Shown one piece after another: positions 1-6,382 of a stretch of 64,000 nucleotides of DNA. The DNA lies in NCBI GenBank assembly GCA_963827725.1, contig CAWHBM010000001.1:1240001-1304000 (forward strand). The letters run 5' to 3'. The stretch comes from VAXT01 sp963827725. Lineage in GTDB: Bacteria; Actinomycetota; Thermoleophilia; Gaiellales; Gaiellaceae. A program made the translations under genes and the position numbers. The notes beneath the pieces are model-generated. The model searched no databases. It was given only the letters and a program-made list of their open reading frames with translations, and was not told the DNA's origin. How positions within the stretch are numbered: position 1 is the stretch's first letter; each line of letters opens with the position of its first letter.

Positions 1-507
1 GGGCATGCGATAGCCCTTCGGACTGAAATACGGGTGCGTGCGGTCGATCCCGTCGTCGATGATCCCGATCTTGATGCCGCCGCCGGCAGTCGCCAGCTTC
101 GGGCCCCAGAGCGACGGGGCTCCGATGAAACCCGGGGTCGACGCGCGCTGGCCGCTGTAGGAAACGCTTGGGTAGACGCGGGCCACGCCGTCGGTGGCCT
201 TGAGCCGCCCGAGCTCGCTTTTGGGCATGGTGACCGCGAAGGCGTTGAGGACGACTGAATAGCGCCGCTGGATGATCAGGTCCGGAATCGCTTGGCGGAT
301 CTGCGTCGCGACCACGCTCTGCGTCGAAGAAAGCTGTCGGAGATCAGCCGTCCGCCCGGCTCGTGCGAGCGGCGGTCCGTCGAGAGTGACGATCACTTCC
401 ACGAGCCCACCGGAAGGAGCGCTCGCCTGCGGGACCGCGCCGGCAAGCGCAGGGAGCATGACCATGAAGAGCGTTGAGAAAAGGGCGACCCGCCTCAGAC
501 AAAACAT
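1..507 (-). CDS. secreted S8 (subtilisin-like) serine protease, N-terminal part
   Basis: The left window edge cuts this gene, so only the first 169 codons are present, read leftwards from ATG at 507. The protein opens with a basic then hydrophobic signal peptide (residues 1-27). A region that looks like an I9-type inhibitor prodomain follows (VEVIVTLDG, later VVLNAFAVTMP). The start of the S8 catalytic domain comes next, with the motif IGIIDDGID, whose second Asp is the usual catalytic aspartate, then RTHPYF. The His and Ser of the triad lie outside the window. Family knowledge says such enzymes are exported and self-process the prodomain. The family call is firm; the substrate is unknown. 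Confidence 0.85.
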   Translation of the reverse strand, partial: MFCLRRVALFSTLFMVMLPALAGAVPQASAPSGGLVEVIVTLDGPPLARAGRTADLRQLSSTQSVVATQIRQAIPDLIIQRRYSVVLNAFAVTMPKSELGRLKATDGVARVYPSVSYSGQRASTPGFIGAPSLWGPKLATAGGGIKIGIIDDGIDRTHPYFSPKGYRMP

Positions 508-549
508 CGTAAGTTACGTAGACGACCGCGGCTAGAATTGGTCAGTTAA

Positions 550-633
550 GCGGATGTGGCGGAATTGGTAGACGCGCACGGTTCAGGGCCGTGTGGGGGA
601 AACCCCGTGGAGGTTCAAGTCCTCTCATCCGCA
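550..633 (+). tRNA. tRNA-Leu (anticodon CAG)
   Basis: A complete class II tRNA of 84 nt. The acceptor GCGGATG pairs with CATCCGC, with discriminator A at 633. The D-arm is GCGGAATTGGTAGACGC, the anticodon loop is TTCAGGG, and there is a long variable arm and a normal T-arm (GGTTCAAGTCC). CCA is not encoded. A -10-like TAGAAT lies at 533-538. Its 3' 25 bases recur exactly at 1932-1956, which makes this the likely integration site of a small islet. Confidence 0.97.
609..633 (+). repeat. att-like direct repeat, copy 1 (inside tRNA-Leu)
   Basis: The 3' half of the tRNA-Leu T-arm plus acceptor strand and discriminator. It is identical over 25 bases to 1932-1956. The flanking bases differ on both sides (T/C before, C/T after), so the match ends exactly at the tRNA end. 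Confidence 0.85.
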
Positions 634-790
634 CTTCAAACCTGGGGACGATCGCCCGAAGATTGAGCCAGACGAGCGCGCACCGGGACTTGTCGCTATC
701 GGAGCCGAGCCCGCCGATCACTACGTTGACGGCGAGTTGGTCAGCCGGTAGTTCGCCGCCCCTTAGGACGCTGCCGGCGGCCCGGCGCAC

Positions 791-1126
791 TCAGGGCAGT
801 GCATCAGCCGGTTCATCCTCACGGTTTGCGATCACCGAAGCTGAGTGAGCATGCGCCTTGATTTGCTTCTTGAGGGCGTGCCTGACGCGCTTTTTCAGGC
901 CACGCCCGAACTCTGAACGTTGATCGAGCCAGATCGCGCCGAGCCCTGCTCCGACCGCGAGCCTTCTGCGCCGAAGAAGTCCGTAGACCACCAGGAGGGC
1001 ACCCAAGGTGAAGAGCGGGCCAAGCTCGACCTCATAGTTTTCGTCCTCCGATTGGCTCACGGGCCGAGCATGACATACCCGTCTCCCTTCCCACGGTGAG
1101 CGTAGGCAATCCGCGTGGCGATGCAT
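791..1126 (-). CDS. small membrane-associated protein, unknown function
   Basis: I do not recognise a family. The frame encodes about 111 residues from ATG 1126, or 89 from an alternative GTG at 1060 (VSQSEDENYEVE). The first 22 residues from the ATG look unlike coding sequence, so the GTG is plausible. A hydrophobic stretch (LGPLFTLGALLVVYGLL) is followed by RRRR and a second weaker hydrophobic stretch, then a Lys/Arg-rich amphipathic region (GRGLKKRVRHALKKQIKAHA). It lies inside the tRNA-bounded islet. Whether it is expressed is uncertain. Confidence 0.4.
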   Translation of the reverse strand: MHRHADCLRSPWEGRRVCHARPVSQSEDENYEVELGPLFTLGALLVVYGLLRRRRLAVGAGLGAIWLDQRSEFGRGLKKRVRHALKKQIKAHAHSASVIANREDEPADALP

Positions 1127-1437
1127 TTGTGCGAGTGATCACGATCTGCTCTACACTCGGCTTTGCGTAAGTTCTCCTGCGGCGGCCGTGGAGCGATCTT
1201 CGACTTTCTCACGGGTTCTGGTGTAGAGGGGGAAGCCCATTCCTCTCTCCCGATCAGGGGCTGCGGACATTGCCGATCAAGCCGCGCCGCGCTGATTCGT
1301 GCAGCATTACCGCAGGTGTAGGAGGTTCTGGCCGGGTCACTGTCCAGATCCTGAAGTGGCGCTAGACCGCTTCAACGACTAGAACCGGGGCTTCGCCCGT
1401 GAATCGCGTCTCGCTCAATTCAGAAGACGAGTAGCGG
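1127..1437. other. intergenic stretch without a recognisable gene
   Basis: This 311-bp gap lies within the islet. The only structure noticed is a short inverted repeat near 1385-1400 (CGGGGC-TT-CGCCCG type), positioned to act as a terminator for the leftward nuclease gene. No convincing coding frame, tRNA or repeat was seen otherwise. Confidence 0.5.
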
Positions 1438-1881
1438 TCAGCGGTTCCGCCAGCGCTCGATGATGAACCTCTGCTCGTTGCAATAGGGGGCGAGCTGTCG
1501 ACCCATGACCGAGCCTGCGCTGCGGTTCTCGGCGCTCCGCACGTAGCGCACGTCGGCTCCTTTTCCGCCCTCGTCGGACACCGCTGGCGGGTACTCGTCC
1601 CGGTCATAGCCCGGCTTGGTCGGGATTCCTTTCAACGACGCGCGGCGGTTCGCGGTTGCCTCGTAGCGGCGAATGCGCAGGACGCGCGGCTTGCCCTTGC
1701 GTCGGGCATCGAAGACGTGGTCGAGAATGTGGCGGTGCTTCACGTCGTCCAGGTCGACGACGACGCGCGTGGCCCGGAGTGTGCAGGCGGCGCCTTGTGT
1801 GTCGTCGCGAGCCGGGCCTAGCCCCGCCAGGACGAGCCCGAGGGTGACGAGGGCGGCGGCTGCCAGTGCTCTTCGAGGCAT
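1438..1881 (-). CDS. secreted NucA/NucB-family deoxyribonuclease
   Basis: A 147-residue protein from ATG 1881. It has an N-terminal Arg pair and Ala/Leu/Gly-rich export signal (residues 3-24) and two later cysteines. The C-terminal half carries the NucA/NucB signature: DEYPPAVSDEGGKG, then ADVRYV, then ENRSAGSVMGRQL. In this family the conserved Asp-Glu and Glu-Asn-Arg segments form the active site of a secreted non-specific DNase (for example NucB of Bacillus sporulation and biofilm dispersal). The length matches the family. It is the main gene of the tRNA-Leu islet, so horizontal gain is plausible. The likely role is degradation of extracellular DNA; the family call is strong. Confidence 0.88.
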   Translation of the reverse strand: MPRRALAAAALVTLGLVLAGLGPARDDTQGAACTLRATRVVVDLDDVKHRHILDHVFDARRKGKPRVLRIRRYEATANRRASLKGIPTKPGYDRDEYPPAVSDEGGKGADVRYVRSAENRSAGSVMGRQLAPYCNEQRFIIERWRNR

Positions 1882-1931
1882 GTCCCCGTCATTGTGAACC
1901 TAATGGCCCGAACTCGCGCTCGGCGCACTCC

Positions 1932-1956
1932 GGAGGTTCAAGTCCTCTCATCCGCA
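1932..1956 (+). repeat. att-like direct repeat, copy 2 (right end of islet)
   Basis: An exact 25-base copy of the tRNA-Leu 3' end, without the rest of the tRNA, immediately upstream of the start region of the nuclease gene. It marks the right boundary of the putative islet. Confidence 0.8.
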
Positions 1957-2068
1957 TTTTCTCCGCTGCGCGGCTCGCTTCACCCGCTTCCGGGCGATGC
2001 GTAGATTCGGCACTCCCTATGATGGCCCCATCGGCTCGGCGATACGAGCCTCGACGAAAGGGAGCTAC

Positions 2069-2287
2069 GTGGAAGAAGGGCTGGGTGCCGGCTTCTATTT
2101 CAAGATCATCGGCTTGATCGTCCTCGGCGGGATCGGAGCGATGCTCGCTTTCATATTGATCGACGCCGCCTTCTACAAGTGGGGAGCAATCGGAACGCTT
2201 ATCTTCGCCTTCATCGTGCTAGGCGTGGTCGCCTACATCTTCGATCGGCGCGAGGTGAAGCGTTACGAGAGCGAGACCCAGACGTAG
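2069..2287 (+). CDS. small two-helix membrane protein, unknown function
   Basis: About 72 residues from GTG 2069, chosen because a Shine-Dalgarno-like AAAGGGAG lies just upstream at 2057-2064. An in-frame ATG at 1997 would add 24 residues that overlap the islet edge and look non-coding. The protein has two hydrophobic segments (FKIIGLIVLGGIGAMLAFIL and WGAIGTLIFAFIVLGVVAYI) joined by a short polar loop, and ends in a charged tail (DRREVKRYESETQT). It resembles small uncharacterised actinobacterial membrane proteins. No function is assigned. Confidence 0.6.
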   Translation: MEEGLGAGFYFKIIGLIVLGGIGAMLAFILIDAAFYKWGAIGTLIFAFIVLGVVAYIFDRREVKRYESETQT

Positions 2288-2305
2288 GTCGCCGGACGGC
2301 CGGGA

Positions 2306-3099
2306 CTACTCCTTGGTGCTCGACGCCTGGGTTGCCAGAAGGCCGTATCGGCGTAGCTCGCGCAGGAGAGTGGCGAGCACCGCTCGCACCTGGGCCAGAT
2401 CGGCGCTCTCGTTGAGCGCCCGCCGGTCAGGCAGGCTGTCGGCACTCCAGCCCCCGCTCTGAGCTTGCGGTAGCGACCCGAAGAAGCCGACCTTGCTGCT
2501 TGCGCTTCCGGCTCTCAGGTCGCCTCGTGCCTCCAGGCTCCTGCGTGCAAGCGTGTCCTCCTGAAGCGTCACCGGCTTCAGCTCACCGAGGTCGCCGTAC
2601 TTCGCCCCACCCGAGAGCTGAATGTCGAGCCGGTTGCTCAGCTTCATGTGCTGGCCCGCGCGGACGACGACCGCGTTCCCGGCCGCCTGCCAGATGCTGA
2701 GCAGGTATCGGCCGATGCCGGCGTCGTTCATGAACTTCAGCGATCCGCGCTCGCAGTTGATGATCTTCGTGTTGAGGAACGTGCCGGCCGTCGAGTGCGA
2801 CGAATTGACGTCACCGATCTCGATCCCGACCGTCTGTCTGTCCGGCCGGGCCGCGAAGAACTTGCCGCCGATCACGACCGAGTCGTTCCCGAGTTTGCGG
2901 CGTCGATCGCGGCCTGGATCGCGTTCGTGTCGTCGGTCGTCCCGTCGCCTTGCGCGCCGTAGCTCGTCACGTCGTACACCGTCGCCGGCGGAGCGGCGAG
3001 CGCGTCTTCCACCTTGACGAGACCGATGAGAGGGGCGGCGCCTAGCGTCACCCCCGCCTTGGTGAGAAATCCGCGCCGCGAGTAGTCCGACTCGGTCAC
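2306..3099 (-). pseudogene. Tat-exported pectate-lyase-3-like protein, frameshifted
   Basis: The reading starts at GTG 3099, overlapping the bcp stop by 3 bases. A twin-arginine signal (SRRGFLTKAGVTLGAAP) is followed by VTSYGAQGDGTTDDTNAIQ, the classic start of Pectate_lyase_3 / parallel beta-helix proteins. After IDAANSG the frame hits a stop, and the sequence continues one frame away (NDSVVIGGKFFAARPD to the stop at 2306). The shift lies in the GGG run at 2888-2890 and equals one missing base. The remainder is shorter than a usual beta-helix lyase, so there may also be an internal deletion. Either sequencing error or true decay is possible. Confidence 0.6.
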
Positions 3100-3554
3100 G
3101 ACGGCAGAGCCTCGAGGACCTGATCGGGATGGCCGTCGGGCTTCACGTTGTGCATCACCTTCGCAACGTTGCCGTTCGCGTCGATCACGAACGTGGAGCG
3201 CTTGACCCCCCAGTACTTCTTGCCTGCGTAGTTCTTCTCTGCCCAGACGCCGTACTGCTCGGCGACAGCATGCTCGGTGTCGGCGAGCAGTGTGAACGGA
3301 AGCTCGTAGCGCTCCTTGAACCGGACATGCGAGGCCTCGTCGTCGGGGCTGACACCGAGGACGACAGCACCTCGCTCCTCGAACTTCGAATAGGCATCCC
3401 GGAAACCGCACGCCTGGGTGGTGCAGCCGGGGGTGTCGTCCTTGGGATAGAAGTAGAGGACGACCGGCCGGCCGCGAAAGTCGGAGAGCTTCACACGCTC
3501 GCCCGAGTCCGTCGTCGCCTCGAAGTCCGGTGCCGGCTTGCCCTCTTCGACCAT
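3096..3554 (-). CDS. bcp: thiol peroxidase of the BCP/peroxiredoxin-Q type
   Basis: A 152-residue single-domain thioredoxin-fold protein that reduces hydroperoxides with thioredoxin as donor. It begins VEEGKPAPDFEATTDSG and carries the signature YPKDDTPGCTTQACGFRD, with the peroxidatic Cys44 and the resolving Cys49 five residues later, as in the atypical 2-Cys BCP subgroup. Family features FTLLAD and GVWAEKNYAGKKYWG are present. Length is normal. It is divergent from the downstream membrane-protein gene (27 bp between starts), and its TGA overlaps the GTG of the beta-helix gene, so the two were probably co-transcribed. Confidence 0.95.
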   Translation of the reverse strand: MVEEGKPAPDFEATTDSGERVKLSDFRGRPVVLYFYPKDDTPGCTTQACGFRDAYSKFEERGAVVLGVSPDDEASHVRFKERYELPFTLLADTEHAVAEQYGVWAEKNYAGKKYWGVKRSTFVIDANGNVAKVMHNVKPDGHPDQVLEALPS

Positions 3555-3580
3555 CTGTCCTCCCCCGTAGAGTTGCCGGG

Positions 3581-3934
3581 ATGCTAGCCGCCCATAACAC
3601 CGTTGCCTACCTGGTTCTGGGGGTGACGATCTGCTCCGCGCTCTGGGGCGGGATTGCCTACTTTCGTCGCGGGCACGCGAACGCGGTGCTCTCGCACCTC
3701 TTGACGTTGAGCCAGACGCTCCTCGTTGCCCAGGTCGGTGTGGGACTGCTGCTTCTCTCCGACGATCGGCGAGCGAGCGAGGAGCTCCACTACGCCTACG
3801 GGACGTTCGCCCTGCTCGCAGTCCTCAGCCCGTGGTTCTACGCGCCGAAGGAGCCGCGGCGGCGGCTCGCGTGGTTCTCGGGCGCGACCCTCGTCGGAGC
3901 GGCGCTCGCCGTCCGGGCGTATACGACGGCCTAG
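3581..3934 (+). CDS. four-helix membrane protein, unknown function
   Basis: The frame gives 117 residues from ATG 3581 (MLAAHNTVAYLVL), preferred over an earlier in-frame ATG that would overlap bcp. There are four hydrophobic segments, a RRGHAN loop after helix 1 and a short basic loop PKEPRRR before helix 4. The length and helix spacing resemble small actinobacterial membrane proteins of unknown role. Its stop codon sits at the left foot of the large palindrome at 3933-4096, which may act as its terminator. Confidence 0.65.
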   Translation: MLAAHNTVAYLVLGVTICSALWGGIAYFRRGHANAVLSHLLTLSQTLLVAQVGVGLLLLSDDRRASEELHYAYGTFALLAVLSPWFYAPKEPRRRLAWFSGATLVGAALAVRAYTTA

Positions 3935-4096
3935 TGCCCCTCCCAGCAATACATGCCGGCTTCTGGCCCGCGATCACGCGGCGCCAGAGCCCACCCTCGC
4001 CTTTGCCAAGGCTGCAAGCCTTGGCCGCAGTCGAGTGCGGCCTCTGGCTTGGTGCTCGCGACCCAGAAGCTCGACGGCATTACTGGGAGGGGCACT
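3933..4096. repeat. 164-bp imperfect palindrome (MITE-like)
   Basis: The whole segment folds on itself about a centre at 4014/4015. The outer arms (18 bases, 3933-3950 and 4079-4096) match with one mismatch. The inner arms keep matching with scattered mismatches (for example TTCTGG against CCAGAA, and GCCAGAG against CTCTGGC). The core GCCAAGGCT-GCA-AGCCTTGGC at 4005-4025 is perfect. It fits between two membrane-protein genes, touching the stop of the first. Candidates are a miniature inverted-repeat element or a very long hairpin terminator. No second copy was seen in this window. Confidence 0.7.
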
Positions 4097-4118
4097 GATC
4101 GGGCGCTTCTGGTCTGGC

Positions 4119-4493
4119 ATGAACCCGACCCTGCGCGGGTTCCTGGTGATCGCCCTGATCGCGCTCGTCGTCGTGGGTCTCCAGCTCTACCAGACGCTGG
4201 CCGTCGTCAGCGGACTGCTCCGGATCGCGTTCTTCCTCGCCCTCGCCTACTTCGCCTATCTCTGGTGGCGGAATCACCGAAGCGACATCGAAGCGTGGTC
4301 GGACCGCTCGCGGAGGGTCTTCTACGCCGCGGTGATCCTGATCATCCTCGACCTGGCGACGTACTTCTCGCCCTTCCGAACCGGGTCGTTGAGGGGGCTC
4401 AGCGCCCTCTCGTTCATCCTCGTGATCGCCATCTGCGGCTACTCGATGTGGCGCGTCTGGCGCGACGAGCACCGTTACAGCGTGTACCGCTAG
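4119..4493 (+). CDS. membrane protein, three to four helices, unknown function
   Basis: The frame encodes 124 residues from ATG 4119 (MNPTLRGFLVIALIALVVVG). The open frame extends further left, but that part is made by the palindrome and looks non-coding. Hydrophobic segments lie at about residues 8-26, 30-48, 67-83 and 95-112, with a WWRNHRSDIEAWSDRSRR cytoplasmic-type loop between the second and third. No family is recognised. No clear ribosome binding site precedes the ATG. Confidence 0.6.
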   Translation: MNPTLRGFLVIALIALVVVGLQLYQTLAVVSGLLRIAFFLALAYFAYLWWRNHRSDIEAWSDRSRRVFYAAVILIILDLATYFSPFRTGSLRGLSALSFILVIAICGYSMWRVWRDEHRYSVYR

Positions 4494-4495
4494 GC

Positions 4496-5185
4496 CTAGG
4501 CCTCCACGCGGCTCTGGGCGCCGTCGAGGGCGTCCAGCGCGGTGCGGATGTCCACGTGCTGTCCGACGAAGATCGGCGTGTCGCGCTCCGTGTAGCGGCT
4601 CGCCTCGCTCTCTCGCAGCGTGAGCATCAGGTGCATGAAGTCGGCCGGCTCCTCGCACTCGAAGGCGGTCATGAACTCCTGGTCGTCGATCCCGAACGAG
4701 TAGGTCGTGTGGTTGACGATCGTCGCGAACTCGTGGCCGACGCGCATGTGCTCGTCCATCGCGCGCTGGCGGTCCTCCGCCGGCAGCGAGTACCACGAGC
4801 GCAGCTTCACGAACGGGTAGACGACGAGGTAGGGGGAGCCCTTGGGGACGATCTTCCGCGCCTTCCGCGCCTGGGTGTACTCCGAAGCCTTCATCGTCGC
4901 CAGATACGAGTACGGCGTCTCGAGCCAGCCCGCGAGCGGCGTCCCGTTCAGCGCCGCGCCGAGCTCGCCGAGATCCTCGTAGCGCTCGGTGATCTTCCAG
5001 AGGAAGAAGTCGCTGTCCGGCCGCACGCCGGTGACCGTGTAGGCCCGGAGCCCATCCATGCGCCCGGCCCAGTCCTCGACCACCTCGGCAAACGCGTCTT
5101 TCCCTGCAGCCCGCTCCTCGACGGGCAGGCGCCGCCAGGCCGGATCGACGCGGTAGAAGCCGTATGCGACGTACTGACCGCTCAC
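4496..5185 (-). CDS. hemQ: coproheme decarboxylase HemQ/ChdC (chlorite-dismutase family)
   Basis: A 229-residue protein of the chlorite dismutase superfamily, in the HemQ branch that converts coproheme III to heme b with peroxide in the Gram-positive coproporphyrin-dependent pathway. Seen motifs: an N-terminal YVAYGFYRVDPAWRRLP, the RPDSDFFLWK strand, the PKGSPYLVVYPFVK strand, and EHMRVGHEF, which in this branch supplies the heme-binding His. TYSFGIDDQEFM and a C-terminal TPIFVGQ also fit the family. Length is normal. No other heme gene is nearby. It ends 2 bp from the convergent membrane-protein gene. Confidence 0.88.
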   Translation of the reverse strand: MSGQYVAYGFYRVDPAWRRLPVEERAAGKDAFAEVVEDWAGRMDGLRAYTVTGVRPDSDFFLWKITERYEDLGELGAALNGTPLAGWLETPYSYLATMKASEYTQARKARKIVPKGSPYLVVYPFVKLRSWYSLPAEDRQRAMDEHMRVGHEFATIVNHTTYSFGIDDQEFMTAFECEEPADFMHLMLTLRESEASRYTERDTPIFVGQHVDIRTALDALDGAQSRVEA

Positions 5186-5195
5186 GGCTTGAATC

Positions 5196-6362
5196 TTACG
5201 AACAAGTTGCCAGCTCGCCTTTGCGGGCCTTCTCCGAGGCTTCCGTGATCTCGGGAACGCTCGACTTGGGCCGCAGGTCCACGTAGTAGGGCCCTGACTG
5301 CCAGCGGTTCAGGTCGGGCTCGTCGATCAGGTGGAAGAAGAGAAGCGCGATCACCGTGGGCTGGCACGCGGTCAGCTCGAGCGCCTCGCGGTAGTAGCGC
5401 GCCTGGGTCTCCTCGTCGACGGCGTCCTGGCCGAGTGGGGAGTCGAGGTTGGTGTACTGCGCCTGGGCATCCTCCGGGATCACCGTCTGGACACCGAACT
5501 CGGTGTACGCGACCGGCAGCTTCGTTCCCGGCTGCTTCGTGCCGTCGAAGGCCTCCCCGAGGAGCGCCACCAGCTTGTCGTAGTCGGCGATGCCGATCGA
5601 CGTCCCCTCCGGATGCTCCGTGCTCGGTGGAAGGGCGGAGCGCTCGAGGTAGGGGTGGATCGCGAAGACGTCCATGATCGGCTTCTCCCGACCGCTGGCT
5701 CGGTAGGCGCGGCCCATCTCTCGGATGAAGGCGGTCGGAGACTGGGTGTGCCGCGGTGCATCCGGGTTGTCGGCCCCGCGCGGCGCCAGCGAAGCGCCGA
5801 AGACGACGATCTCCGGCGAGACCGCCTTGAGCGCGTCATATGAGCGGGCGAGGAGCGAGGTGTACGCGGGGGCGGCGACGTTGTTTCCCTGATCGTCGAA
5901 CTGATAGAGCCAGAAGCCGTTGAGGTTCGGCTCGTTCCAGACGGCGAAGTTGCGGACGCCCGGGAGCGCGCGCGCGATCGTCGCCAGGTACGCGGCGTAC
6001 TCCTCCTGCTGGGCATCCGTCAGCGGCGCATACCGCGGCCGGGCTGCCATGACGGTGACCAGGAGCCGCACCCCCCGGCGCTTCGTCGCGGCCGCGACTC
6101 CGCGCAGAATGGCGATCTCGCCGGCGTCGGGCTCGCTCACGCCGGGCGTCCACAGCGTCGTCACGTTGAGCATGTTGAAGCCGGCCTGCGTGGCCAAGCC
6201 GACCCGGTGGTCGGCCAGCTCCGGGTCAGGGAGCTTGACGGCGTCCTCGAGCGCCCCCACGAGAATCGGGTGGCCCTTGTCTCCGGACGAGCGCAGGAAG
6301 AGAGCCCAAGCGCCCACCGCGACAGCGGCTGCGAGGGCAGCGGCGAGCAGCAGCTTGGTCAC
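5196..6362 (-). CDS. secreted clan-GH-A-like glycoside hydrolase (paralogue 1 of 3)
   Basis: About 388 residues from GTG 6362, chosen because an AGGGTAG sits upstream and an earlier ATG at 6425 would run into uvrC. An N-terminal hydrophobic anchor or signal (LLLAAALAAAVAVGAWALFL) precedes a TIM-barrel-like domain. Motifs are FAVWNEPNLNGFW near residue 143, whose Glu fits the acid/base of clan GH-A, and VAYTEFGVQT with a candidate nucleophile Glu. DVFAIHPYLERS and LFFHLIDEPDLNRWQSG are shared with two other proteins in this window (12419-13892 and 35134-36729). Family 5 or 39-like; the substrate is unknown. Confidence 0.75.
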   Translation of the reverse strand: MTKLLLAAALAAAVAVGAWALFLRSSGDKGHPILVGALEDAVKLPDPELADHRVGLATQAGFNMLNVTTLWTPGVSEPDAGEIAILRGVAAATKRRGVRLLVTVMAARPRYAPLTDAQQEEYAAYLATIARALPGVRNFAVWNEPNLNGFWLYQFDDQGNNVAAPAYTSLLARSYDALKAVSPEIVVFGASLAPRGADNPDAPRHTQSPTAFIREMGRAYRASGREKPIMDVFAIHPYLERSALPPSTEHPEGTSIGIADYDKLVALLGEAFDGTKQPGTKLPVAYTEFGVQTVIPEDAQAQYTNLDSPLGQDAVDEETQARYYREALELTACQPTVIALLFFHLIDEPDLNRWQSGPYYVDLRPKSSVPEITEASEKARKGELATCS

Positions 6363-6382
6363 GGGCACTACCCTAGATTGCC

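Larger units (their letters stand above)
609..1956. mobile_element. small genomic islet bounded by a tRNA-Leu 3'-end duplication
   Basis: The segment between two exact 25-bp copies of the tRNA-Leu 3' end (609-633 and 1932-1956) spans 1323 bp from repeat start to repeat start. It holds two leftward genes, a small membrane protein and a secreted NucA/NucB nuclease. No integrase is present, so this would be a remnant or a cassette mobilised in trans. The repeats are seen directly; that they are att sites is inferred from the common use of tRNA 3' ends by tyrosine integrases. Confidence 0.5.

Noticed and set aside
3953..5248. Long open frames on the strand opposite hemQ and the hydrolase gene
   Set aside because: High G+C makes antisense frames long. 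They show no domain and have Arg/Pro-rich composition, while the other strand has clear family matches.
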